Positions 10,231 to 20,562 of a stretch of 64,000 nt of DNA are shown piece by piece; within the stretch, counting starts at the first letter, position 1, and the number at the start of each line of letters is the position of its first letter. This DNA is from Isoetes taiwanensis (taxonomy: Eukaryota; Streptophyta; Lycopodiopsida; Isoetales; Isoetaceae). The notes beneath the pieces were generated by a model. The model was not told where the DNA came from. It saw only the letters and a list, made by a program, of their open reading frames with translations, and ran no database searches. A program made the position numbers and the translations under genes. The DNA lies in the NCBI GenBank assembly GCA_021234155.1, contig JAJEKV010000259.1:124001-188000 (forward strand). Reading direction: 5' to 3'.

Positions 10231-11229
10231 GATTGATCCCTATAGCAAATCCAACATTGATCAACCATGGAACAACCTACCTCCCCATGGCATATAAAGT
10301 TGGAACTTTTGTATGGGGGGATGGAAGTTGGGAAGCTAATTCTAGGGGGTCTTGCGCCGGGGGGACCCGGGAGCGGGTCCTGGAATCAGCGGCCCAGCTC
10401 CATACCCCCACAACATGGCGGGGTTTGGCAACTGATTACCGATTGATGACCTGCTGAGCGGAATTGGAGCGCAGTTTTCCATTCCACAGACAGAATGAGC
10501 TCCCCAATTGCCATGTTGTATAGGAGAATGGCTTTTGCGATGCCATTTTAGCACATAAGAAGAGGAAGAGGCTCGCGATTGCGGCAGCCTCTCGCTATGC
10601 TGGAATGGCAGAACAAAGGCCATTCCTCAAGAAGTTGGCGAGGCCATTTGGCCGCAAATCCGGTAGATTTTGGAGGTTTTTGGCAAATGACTACCCAAAT
10701 AGAAGCTAGGAAGACCTTTTGGGCACAGATTCGATGGATTTTGCAGGTTTTTGGCAAGCTCCAACAAACCCATCAAGCATAGGCCTGATGACTTCCAAGT
10801 GAGGAGAAGCTTTGATCATATGCAATGGGGCTTTCGACAAGTTTTCTAAACCTGTAGACCTTCGTGTAAATCAGGTCTTTTAATGCTGTTAGCTTCAGGG
10901 CATGATCTATGGCTGCACTTTTCAGGCTTGAATTGGTCTAGAGTTGCAGAAAGAGCAAGAGGTTTTGGATCCTGAAAGAGGAAAATAGAGCATTTCTATC
11001 TAGAATAAAAGCATTCTGTTGGAGCGCAGAAGGATGGCAGAAGCAAAACTGTAAGAGCAGATAAGGTTTGCCAAGCATCCTACTTACCTCCTAAACTGGT
11101 TCTATACCTCTATTCTATCTATTCTTACTTGCTAAGTAGGATCGGTGGGCCACTTTCCATTCAACAATGTAGGAAGGATGCTACGTGGCGCAACCAAATA
11201 TATGCCAGGAGAAAAGGTCGACCAACTTC
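10231..11229. other. Spacer between GPAT and its relic
   Basis: No gene recognised. It contains a perfect hairpin GGACCCG-GGAG-CGGGTCC at about 10364-10381. It also contains a diverged tandem repeat near 10655-10755 (GATTTTGGAGGTTTTTGGCAA, then GATTTTGCAGGTTTTTGGCAA about 80 bp later). Confidence 0.4.
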
Positions 11230-11372
11230 TATTTTGTCTCCACTTTAAGCTCCAAGACTTTGGTAGATAATTATGGTCTAATGTTCTCTTTACGTAGACA
11301 GTAATAAGTTTGTAGCGCTCCTTCTGGTCCCATAGGTCGATTGATCTCAGTGGACGATAAAAAACATTCTTT
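11230..11372 (+). mobile_element. nLTR-B 3' end relic
   Basis: CCCATAGGTCGATTGATCT followed by CAGTGGACGATAAAA at about 11329-11363 matches the nLTR-B 3' terminus (CCCATAGGCCGATTGGCCT, then CGCGGACGATAAAA at 63536-63569). The stem reads AGGTC-GATT-GATCT, paired through a G-U-compatible change. The sequence before it is too decayed to assign. Confidence 0.6.
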
Positions 11373-11504
11373 TTTTTACTTTCTTTCTTTACGCGATATG
11401 ACCTTTATGCTTCAACAATATGTATTCTATTATCTTGCAAAATAGTAGTTTGCCATGGACGTAACAACAAAATCGCATTAAGTTAGTAATTTGTTTGTTG
11501 CATT

Positions 11505-12240
11505 GCCAATGCATGCAGCGTGAAATCGAGTTCTTGAAGCCATTAGTGCTAGAGTTGGGAAGGGCTGGAGAAGGGAGCGGGGTTTGAAGCTGCAAATTCG
11601 ATGTGGTAAAGGGAGTCGTATACGAATCCAATATATGAAGTTGCAAATTCGATTCAGAAACAATTGGCTGCCAAATTAGGATTTCTGCACTAGCCTAACC
11701 CGACATGATAATGAAGCGTTGGGTGGTAATGAAGGCATTGTTCATCAGACCAACATCAGACTTATGAATTGGTAAACTACCTTGCCTTGTATGTATCATT
11801 TATTTGTTTGGACCATTTCTTTCACTTGGTTCTCACAATAAATATGACCCATCCAGCTTATACGTTTCATTCATTTAACATGTTCTCCGTCTCTTGATAC
11901 TTTTGTAGTCAAATTTGCATTGAATTTGTGTTTTGAGTCATCAAATCTTCTTTTCTTATTGTTCCATGCAGGACAATGTGCTTGGTCAAGAAATCTATCC
12001 ATGTGTTCCATGCAATATGTGCATTGCATGCATGTGCATTGCATCTAGTCAGTAAATCCATCTTCATGTTGTTGTATTGCATTGCGTAAGCCAAGATATC
12101 ACATCGATATAAAGCTAGATTTTGTTTTTTTGCATTGGGTTGTGCATGTCATGATATTGCCTTTATATAAAGCTACACTTTTGGACATGAGTCATTCATT
12201 CGTCACACTTGTCTCTAGTACCTTATACGAGGAGCTATAA
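11505..12240 (+). pseudogene. Truncated tandem copy of GPAT (C-terminal end plus 3' flank)
   Basis: From GAAATCGAGTTCTTGAAGCC the sequence aligns with 9552 onward of the intact gene: CAAATTCGATTCAGAAACAA, TGGCTGCCAAATTAGG, GGTAATGAAGGCATTG, then a stop equivalent and the 3' flank (ATGTATCATTTATTTG, ATATAAAGCTAGATTT). A short insertion (about 11590-11640) that partly repeats itself and several indels break the frame. Only about the last 70 codons remain; the acyltransferase blocks are gone. Because non-transcribed-looking 3' flank is also shared for some 450 bp, this is a segmental tandem duplication rather than a processed pseudogene. Confidence 0.85.
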
Positions 12241-12345
12241 GGGATTGTATATTACATGCAGTAAATTTTATGTATATTAATTCTAGAATTGGGCTCGCGT
12301 GAAAAGCTTCCATAGATAGGTTTCTCATTCATCTCAGGAGATTTT

Positions 12346-13083
12346 TGTGACGTTCCAGCACAGTATACGGTCCCAGGACGTATACTGTACTGCACCGTCA
12401 CGCGTACACGCCGTCCCAATCGACGTGTACGCCGATGTGTACCCAAGCAAGGGCGCCCTAGGGGGCAACTTGCAATGGTGCGCACACTTAGCAATGTGCG
12501 CACTTTTAGACCTTTAACCCATTAAAGGTAGACCAAGGGTCATGGAAACCCTAAACCTAACTGATAGCCTACATAAGGCAAACTTTCCCTTTTCGCCCAC
12601 AGACCTTCCGAGCTCCGATTCGCGCGCCTGAGGAGTCAATTCTAACTCCCACGATCTGTCCGTGTGCCCCAGCTTGTCAGATCATCCTCCCGACCGCATT
12701 TCGAAGCAGAACAGAGACATGGACACCTTTGGATCGAGAGGAGTGAACCAGGGATCAGGTATTTGGTCGATCAAATAACATAAACCTTACTCCAGCCTTC
12801 GAATCAGTAGGTTTAGCCTATTAGATCACCCCTAGCAGCCAAGTAGATCCCGAGATTGACCTAACTAAAGAACCTAACTCTATGAGATAGATTAGTTCTT
12901 TATTATTTATTATGTTGATATGATGGACGGATGGATTCTGTGAACTCATTGTATGGGGAAGGGGGGTAGAGACTTAAAGCTTAGTAGATGACGCTCCTAG
13001 TTAGTCCCTCTTAGTGCATTACTAGATTTCGGCCTGTGTACAAGAACCCCACCTGGTTGTGGGTGAAGGGGCCAGACTGGCTT
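12346..13083 (+). repeat. 5' LTR, 3' half deleted
   Basis: Matches the first 750 bp of the 3' LTR (20563 on), including four successive perfect hairpins: CAGTATACG/CGTATACTG (12361-12387), CGTACACG/CGTGTACG (12403-12431), GTGCGCAC twice (12478-12503) and ACCTTTAA/TTAAAGGT (12510-12529). After GGCTTA near 13083 the match to the 3' LTR stops. About 740 bp of LTR and any primer-binding site are missing. Confidence 0.88.
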
Positions 13084-13166
13084 AATGGCTAAGCCTTAGA
13101 CTTAGAACCAAGACCCTTAAGCTAGATAGAGACAGCATCTTGATAGACACCAGGACTCCGATCGAC

Positions 13167-13415
13167 ATGATGCGCACCAAACAGACCGCTCGACTTTCTC
13201 GACAAGGCGAAACAGCCAGAGGCCAAGGAGGCCGAAGGAAACAAGAAGAAGAGAGGGCAGAACGAGAGCGGGAGGCCAAGGCTCAAGAAGCAGCAGAGCA
13301 GAAGCTGGTCCAACATTTTGAAGACTCAACAGCCTGCACTGTTCATGCGAAGCGAGTAACCCTCATGAGGAAGGACATGCAATTAGCTAGTTTAATTAAG
13401 GGAGATCCCCAGTAG
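13167..13415 (+). CDS. Histone H3-like chimeric small protein inside LTR element
   Basis: An intact 82-codon ORF. Residues 2-9 (MRTKQTAR) copy the H3 N-terminal tail, with Leu where H3 has Lys9 and Ser10 kept. Residues 40-79 ([42 protein letters not shown]) match the end of the H3 histone fold (late alpha-2, loop 2, alpha-3: EAAE..LV..FED...C..HAKRVT.M.KD.QLA..I.G). The intervening alpha-N, alpha-1, loop 1 and early alpha-2 are replaced by about 30 Arg/Glu/Gln-rich residues (11-39). ATG-ATG at 13167/13170 gives the H3-like start; an in-frame TTG lies further upstream at 13140. A canonical H3 has about 136 residues. The product could not form a normal H3-H4 dimer through alpha-1. It lies just inside the truncated 5' LTR, where gag would be. 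Function is unknown; capture of host H3 sequence by the retroelement is the inference. Confidence 0.75.
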   Translation: MMRTKQTARLSRQGETARGQGGRRKQEEERAEREREAKAQEAAEQKLVQHFEDSTACTVHAKRVTLMRKDMQLASLIKGDPQ

Positions 13416-13559
13416 ATATGTTGTAAATAATCAATAATTTTGTTAATACATGATAATTTTGAGTGGTTTATGTGTCAAATCTTGCTTAATTAGGACGAGT
13501 TAGCAAGTAGTAGTTTTTATTTTAGTAAAATAGGATATTCTCAGACCAAAAAGTGTGAT

Positions 13560-13626
13560 GTCTCACAGCTCGCGCCTTGTCAAGAAACTAAAGTTTAGTT
13601 TTTGAACGAGGCGCAACCTGTGAGAC
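13560..13626. repeat. 67-bp imperfect hairpin, copy 1
   Basis: Arms begin GTCTCACAG and end CTGTGAGAC around a centre AACTAAA-GT-TTAGTT, with a few mismatches. A second copy lies at 13775-13841, 215 bp downstream in the same orientation. In the middle of the stem, CCTTG pairs with CGAGG here; in the second copy CCTG pairs with CAGG, so pairing is kept while bases change. Confidence 0.85.
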
Positions 13627-13774
13627 CTTCATACCTAGACCGTGTCCAAACTAGACCAAAACACCTCCAAATTGACCAAGTAAGGGGTCCATTACGCCTA
13701 ACTTCGAGGAGACTAGCATGAATTGACCCTTAGATCACCCAAATTGGACAAGTTTAACCCAATTTACAGCCAAT

Positions 13775-13841
13775 GTCTCACAGCTCGCGCCTGATCAAAG
13801 AACTAAACTTTAGTTTTTGAGCAGGGCGCAACCTGTGAGAC
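13775..13841. repeat. 67-bp imperfect hairpin, copy 2
   Basis: Same architecture as the copy at 13560-13626: GTCTCACAG ... CTGTGAGAC with centre AACTAAA-CT-TTAGTT. The intervening 150 bp are not obviously repeated. Confidence 0.85.
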
Positions 13842-14239
13842 CTCCAAACTTTGAACCTCCATAACTTGAGCTACAGAGCTCAAATCGCCTGAAATTTGTT
13901 GCAATAGGACCGTTAGACAGCCTAGAATCCATTTATGACCTCAAATTAGGCTAGAAATGTCAAACCCTAGCTCAAAATGACCAAAATTGCTCAAACCCTT
14001 GAATTGTTTTTCCAAACTGTAGTTTGTTTGTAGATAGAAGCATACCCCATTAGTAGCTCTTCATAAAGTATTGCTCTCGGCTCGAAGCTGATGCCTTACT
14101 CCTAGATAGAAGTGCCCAAGAACACCCTTTTGTTATAGTCATCTAGACCTCAGCATAGCAACCCAAGTCCAACTGTTAGTACATCACCTCTGCTCATGCC
14201 AAAGGCATAAACCTTGACCTAATTCTGTGTCCTTCTAAT

Positions 14240-17200
14240 AGAATTTGACTTATATAGCCGCCACATTGACACTCCCTATTGTCAGGGTACCTAGAAAGGA
14301 GCTAGAGTCTAGAGCTGCCCAAGCCGCTCCATGTGTAGAGATGGGACCCCTCCCTCAAACCAACTTTGCTAGGACCTTAGAGTATGCCTCAAACATCATG
14401 GAGGTCTTGCAAAACAACCCTCATGTCATGCCATACCACATGTCCTAATGTCCATAGACTTGTATATCATAGATACGTCTTGATAATCTTTGCTCAAGCC
14501 ATCTTGTTTGCATATAGAGCCCAAAATGTTGTAGGAGAGCCCTTCAAGTAGACCTTAGACTCTAGGATATACGAGCGTTGCTTTCGAAGTACAGGGCCAG
14601 AGCCACAGAAGAGCTAGAGGCGCAACTTCTTGAAGACATCAAGGTCCCAGCCGATGTATGCATTGCATGATAAGGAGAGGAGACAGGAAAGGCGCACCAA
14701 GAGAGAGGGAAGCACAACGACAAACACCTCAACCGACAAACGAGTAGAACAGGACACCACCGGCCTATCATCAATCTTCATCAAATGGGAAGAATAATTG
14801 GTAACCAACGGCATCAAGAATTTTCTAGATGTCAACCTCCCGGCTACCACGTCCACGAGGTCACATCAGGAAGAGGATCTCGACGCCTTCACCAACTCGA
14901 CGCCCATGAGTTTCAAATGGAAGAACGCAAGGCAGCAAAACATAGGTGCAGGAAGACGTTAGACATCGATGCCGCGTTAGCATCACGAGCTAGGGCCAGA
15001 GGGCATAATCTTCCGTCGAGGAGAGAAGTCATGGCGACACAGGAGTGTATAGAAACCAGAGAGAAGACCACCACGACCTTGCAGCCCAGCAGCTCAAGCG
15101 AATGTCAGGCAACGCCAACAAAAGGAGCGACCAAGCTAGGCAACCACAAGCACCTAAGGCTGACCAGGACGAGCTTCCAGCTCCCTTGCACGAGCAGGAG
15201 AACTTTCATCGGTTCCAAAAAGTAGGAGACCATGAGGGGGAGGAGACGCATACCACGGAAGGAACATCTCCGACTTGAAGGCCTATATCAGCATTAGGGG
15301 CAAGATCAAGGAGGAGAATATTCCGCTCGAACAAGAATTCCGGACCCAGAAACACCTAGAAACCAAAGGAAGGACAGCTTTACTACGTCAGCCAAGGAGT
15401 GCGAGACTCGAATGGATAGGACCCAAAGGATGGAGGAGACGACCTAGCCAGCAGGTACAAATCACGCAAAGGTGACCAGAAGGAGCTATGGTAGGTGCAA
15501 TGGAGATGATCACACTTCTAGGCACGGGAGCGGCACTTCAGAATGAAGCAAAGCCCAAGCAACATGAGTCGACTTTCGGAAATTCAACCCAAGGAGGAAT
15601 CACAATGCACGCCACCGACCACGATCTCGAGCTTCAAGACATTCAAGAATGCCCAACCCGCAACAGCCTAGGTGATCCTACTCAAGCGATCAACGGCACG
15701 CGACAACGGCAACCTTGCAACGACACACGCGCATGTAGGGACGTTGAGCGGTCACCGCATTCCTCACGGCGAATATACACATTAAGGAGGAGCATCTTTC
15801 TCAAGGGATCACATCGACGAACACTCTTTCATGAATCGGCGTGTGGACGAGCTCGGATCAGACATGAACCTCAACAATAGAAGGAGGAATGACCCGACAT
15901 CAACGAGCCAACTAAGAAGGCAACATCTCGACGACCATAATTCCACCTTGTGGTAATATAGGGTGATGCGCTATGACATGTGTATTAGATGGAGATGCAC
16001 TTACGAAAGGCACCACGACGAGGAGATATGCCTTCAACAACTAGGTGATGGCTTCGTCAGGTACTCCTACCAGTAATTAGAAGAGAAGAAGCCGATCATA
16101 TCTCCGACATGTGGCACGTCAAACGCCCAAGGTAGAAGCATTCGACACCTTAACGACAAGGATAGCAACTGAAGCACCTTCGGCAAAAAGAGAGTTCAAG
16201 ATAATAGCCAGGCTATTCAACGACAGGAGTGTATTTAAGGCAGGTACTCCTTCAACTCAAGGGTCAAGCTGCGCAGATATAAGGATCCATCATCCCGACA
16301 ATATAACCAGCAGGGAGGAGAGCCATGATGCCTTACTTGCCAGAGAGGCCGACATGCATAGAGGGACAAAGGCCAGGAACTGAAAGCTGGAGAAGTGCTA
16401 GCAACCGACTTCTTCCACGAGCTCCCTAGAGGCAACAAGAGGATCAAAACTGACGAGCACAATCTAAGCCACCGGAAGGTACCTCAAGACAGGAAGACAG
16501 CATAGCACAGTGGAACGTGACAACGTCCAAGCCATGTGATCGAGGGATCAAACAAGGAAGTTTGGAAACTTCGATGGAGAAGCAACTAAGCGGTAGGCGA
16601 AGCCGATGACTTGCACGCGGATTTGCATGCAACTTGGTGAACCCAAGGATGGACGATTCAAAGAACAACTGCAGAAGAGCACAACTCCAGAGGAGTATAG
16701 CCAAAGGAATCACGCACAGCCTCAAGAGACGCCTTCAAATAGCTTCAAGTATCATGAAGGGGGGAACAGTTACCGCCGAGAACGGGATCGAAAGTAGGCC
16801 AAAATGTCGAAGCATCAAGCGACCACCACACCTTTAGTTAGAATGTGATGCAAAGCGTGTTGTGCCATAGCCGACAAACATCGGAGGGCCCAAGTACATC
16901 AACAAGTTACCCCGGAGTACGAGCTGACGTACAAATAGGAGGATATGGATCGTCAACACCATTGCACCGGGAGGAACACCGATGACATTGCCAAGGAGTA
17001 GGTGTGCAACTCGGAGGGAGGCACAAGGGGGACCTAATAGCTCTAGTAGTAATTGTAATTATGTAAGTTATATGCTTTGCATATATAGTTCCCTTGTTAT
17101 TCCCCCCCATAGCGTAACAGATCAAAGGAAGAGATGTCAGGCAATTTGCAGGGGTGAAGCAATCAACATCCTCAACACTCTTTGGGCAACAAGAGGACTC

Positions 17201-17520
17201 GATGTATGAGACGTCGATGGAGTCGAAGAAACAATATCGGATACAGAGTCGTCCTTTAGCCGCCAAGACAAAGAGTTCAAGATGAAAAACCTTTTTTTTC
17301 AACGGCGCCACCTTCAGGCTTTTGAAAAGAGGCATGGAAGATTTCAAGTGATCAACTACACCAGCAAGCCACCAGCAATGAGAGGCTTCTAACGAACAAA
17401 GTCAACCTCTACATCAAAGAGGATCCACCGTCAAGGAGACTGAAGTATCGAGCGACTCGGAAGAACGTTACCTTGCTATTTCAAGCAGGCAATGAGTGGA
17501 TGAGCTTCTAGCAAGCTCAA
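14240..17520 (+). other. Degenerate purine-rich internal region of LTR element
   Basis: Several open stretches (for example 14785-15225, 15488-15880 and 16111-16383) are Arg/Thr/Gln/Glu-rich in whichever frame is read. None shows gag CCHC, protease DSG, RT xxDD or integrase HHCC/DDE motifs. The high GC relative to the AT-rich part downstream may mark an old gag-like region, but I cannot demonstrate coding. Short perfect hairpins occur here too, for example AATAGCC-A-GGCTATT near 16205 and ATATGC-TTT-GCATAT near 17068. Confidence 0.4.
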
Positions 17521-19012
17521 GCATCTAAGGCCATGGGGCCTAGTAGGTTAAATGTAGGGATGGTAACATCCATATTGGGATTAGAAGGCATTGTTAGACA
17601 TTCTCGCCGAAAGGATTGCCCCAATATTGAGCTAAGCGTCAAATATTGGGAAGGAAACGCATAGGAGTAACTAAAATTATACACGATTGTTAACAGACAT
17701 CCAACATATTGAAACCACTTGGTGAGATTGATCACCTCGCTAAGAAGGAATCATTACTAGGATAATTGTGACCATGTATAAATCTAGTACCTCCAAAAGA
17801 ATAATCCAACCGAAAGAAAAGAAGTAATCTAACAAGTCCGCCAACTTGTTACTTACGACATCAATTCGATTGGTAGGAATATTCCAAGAACTTAAATAAC
17901 TAAGAAAGGGGAATCTCTAGAATATAAAAGAATAGTACATGTAAGATACATCTAAAATAACAATTATAGTAATCAAATAGTCTTTTTGAGACAAAAGGAA
18001 TTGTCATGATGACAAAACCTTGTGGTTTAGAATCGTTCTAACTAAGTAGGTAACCCATAACTATATTGAAATAAATGATAACATAATATGTGCATCCATC
18101 TTAGATGATTATATATGTCAGCTAAGGCTCGTAAATTAATGCGCTAAGTAAGAAGCGTATAACCTCTTAAGGGGAGGGAATAGATATGACGTTGTGTACA
18201 ACGTCATTAAAAAGGAGTGAGGACCATTTTCTTTTCGAAGAAAGTGGGAGGGCTCAATCTTATGATTGAACGCACTTGCATCAAATTGACCAGAATCTGG
18301 TAGAATAGAGTTCACTCCGGCAATGGCCGAAGAGAATAGAGCGTAAGCTAGATAGATACCTTAGTGCTCAGGTGGCCTTCAACGTGCGAGACCGACGTAG
18401 TAGCTAACTACACCAAGGAATGGAGCAAAACTATGGGAGCAACGCAACGACCAAGTCATCTCCAAATTACTCGACGCCGGCTCAATGGGTGGATGCATTC
18501 TAGCCTTAGGTAAGGCGTGTGCATGCATTATAAGCTTTAATGCGTCTTATAAATAAGAATATAGATCCTAATAACTGGATAGAAATTGTTGTACGTATAT
18601 GTACCATAGGGAAATAAGTAAATAACAACGATAATGTGAGGTAGCATATTAATTAATCCTTCGCAAGGATGCAATTCCTTCCAAGGATAGCTATATGACC
18701 TCGGGTCCTTATAAAAATAAATAGAAAATAGAATTCAGATATACTTAAGTGCATCTTAGGGATATACTTCCAAGGGTAATGCAGGACCCAAGGAAGAGAA
18801 TAAGAAGCACATCTAATCCTTGTGTATGATAATTAAAACCTTGTCTATGTAACAATAGGTCTAAATCAGGGTTATTATTTAAATAATCGCGATCTAAAAG
18901 TCGTTTAATATTGCAAAGCTTAGAGTAAATATAATTGTACTATCGGAAGTAATGTATCCGATACTATGATAATGTTAATTCATAAATATTACCTTAGGGT
19001 AATTATGTAAAT

Positions 19013-19334
19013 GGGTGAAAGCATGCTAGGGTGTACCATCTAAAGTACTTTTTAGGGAGTGCGAAACTACCCAGAAAAGTACCCAACACTAGGTACTGGG
19101 AACTTACATAAATGCCACAATAAAAAATAAGTTTGAGAGTTAATTCGTTTATTTTAGTCTCTAATAGTATTGTTATCCTTTAATACTATAGGTTGGCATG
19201 TTATTGACCTTCAATTCAAATATTTTCAATTGATTTTAATGGAAAGAAAAAACAGAAAGTACTAGTTTTAAAAGTACCCAGTGTAGGCACTTTTGAGGGT
19301 TCCAAAAGTGGTACACCGTAGCATGCTTTTACCC
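19013..19334. mobile_element. MITE-like inverted-repeat element in LTR element
   Basis: Termini are GGGTGAAAGCATGCTA (19013 on) and the complement of GGGTAAAAGCATGCTA (ending 19334). The match continues to about 27 bp (GGTGTACCA). AAAT flanks both sides (19009-19012 and 19335-19338) and may be the target duplication. Length 322 bp, no ORF. The superfamily is not clear from a 4-bp duplication. Confidence 0.6.
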
Positions 19335-19933
19335 AAATCACATGCATTAAAGGGGCCAGCAAAAATCGGCTCAGGCATGTCGATTTGTGTAGATTTATAG
19401 CTTGCCTAGTTAACTATAATCTACGCATGCAACCTATGAGGTAAGGGTTGCATGCGTTGTTATCGATGATGAGATTACTACGGTGATCTCTAGGGCGTGG
19501 TGTAATGTCAATGTAGGCATGACCGCGTTTCCGCTTGGATGAGTGGAAGGTAGATTAGAAAGTCTACTTCTGTTCCACGGAAGTAGACGACCTCGAGAGA
19601 AAGGAGGTCATTCAGGAATGCATTGATAGGAAAAGCACCTCTAGCCCCATATATGCTTTGATAGGAGGAATCTGGCCTTCACGCCCATATACGGGAAGGA
19701 CCTATCCTCCACGCTGGGCAACTAGGGTGTAGGCATGAGCGGCATATAGGCATATAGGCGCTGTCTCCACGGCCATAATGGAAGATTCACCCTCTTCCTA
19801 CGCCGGGAGATCAGCCATGCATCCAAGTAGATAGGTGGGGTGGTCACCATATAACCAAAATTTTATTAATAATTAAAATGGTAATAATGTAGGTCGACCT
19901 GCAGGCCGATAGAGCACTCCGGAGGGCAAGGAG

Positions 19934-20500
19934 GTCGAGCTACGAAGACTTGCAACACAAATTTCGTTATAATGTGTTGCAAGGGATGAAGAGTACCTTA
20001 AAAGTGTAAATTTTGTATGAAATTGATAAACTTTGATAAACTTAAATGTTGTATTAAGTAAGGTTAATAATTACCTTGCGTGGATTAAGTTATGAGGTGA
20101 TAAGTTAATTGGGTAATGAAATAGTACAGTAATGTCTTAAACATTACCTTAGAGTAATTCTGATAATTAAGATAGTAAGTATGTAATTATAGATATTGTA
20201 AAATTAATACAGGATTTTAAGGTGCGAAGACTTGCAACACAAATTTTGTTGGAATGTGTTGCAAGGAATGAAGAGTACCTTAAATAATAATTGTATATGA
20301 AAGTGTTAAATTGTGATAAACTAAATGTTGTGATAACGGAAACTAATAAGTACCTTGTTTTAATAGAAGTTACGAATTGACAAGTTATTTGGTAATGTAA
20401 TGGCGTAATAATGAATTAAAAATATTACCTTAAGGTAATCTTAATAAATGTGTAAGTATTCTAGTAGTATATCGTATGCATCAGGTTGATTGCAAGTTAG
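19934..20500. repeat. Diverged tandem duplication, period 282 bp
   Basis: Two units each begin CGAAGACTTGCAACACAAAT, contain the perfect 11-bp stem CTTGCAACACA/TGTGTTGCAAG, then GAAGAGTACCTTAAA and a diverged AT-rich remainder ending with an ATTACCTTA-type hairpin. Stems are identical in both units while the loops differ. Confidence 0.8.
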
Positions 20501-20509
20501 GAAGATTCC

Positions 20510-20562
20510 AAGGTGGGGAGACCCACGATGCTGCGGACAGCATCATTTCAAGGTGGGGAGAA
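20510..20562 (+). other. Polypurine tract, duplicated around a hairpin
   Basis: AAGGTGGGGAGA occurs at 20510-20521 and 20550-20561, the latter abutting the 3' LTR at 20563 as expected of a plus-strand primer. Between them lies a perfect hairpin GATGCTG-CGGA-CAGCATC (20527-20544). Confidence 0.75.

Larger units (their letters stand above)
17520..20510. repeat. Series of short perfect hairpins
   Basis: Perfect stems with short loops follow one another: CCAATATT (17621-17649), TAACAAGT (17830-17851), TTGTCA/TGACAA near 18003, a 10-bp stem ATGACGTTGT (18186-18207), TCAATC/GATTGA near 18259, ATCCTT-CGC-AAGGAT near 18658, TATCGGA (18941-18963), ATAGTATT (19164-19189), GCATGCAACC (19425-19455), GTCTACTTC (19562-19588), CTTGCAACACA (19949-19983 and 20231-20265) and ATTACCTTAAGGTAAT near 20429. 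No coding sequence is seen. Confidence 0.75.

Noticed and set aside
10233-10782. Small genes between GPAT and its relic
   Set aside because: Overlapping short ORFs on both strands in a repeat-like GC-rich patch, with no recognisable protein.
13140-13166. H3-like ORF starting at the TTG at 13140
   Set aside because: A plant gene would use ATG; the ATG at 13167/13170 gives the H3-like N-terminus directly.
14785-17390. Gag-pol of the 9.7-kb LTR element
   Set aside because: No zinc knuckle, protease, RT, RNase H or integrase motif could be found in any frame.
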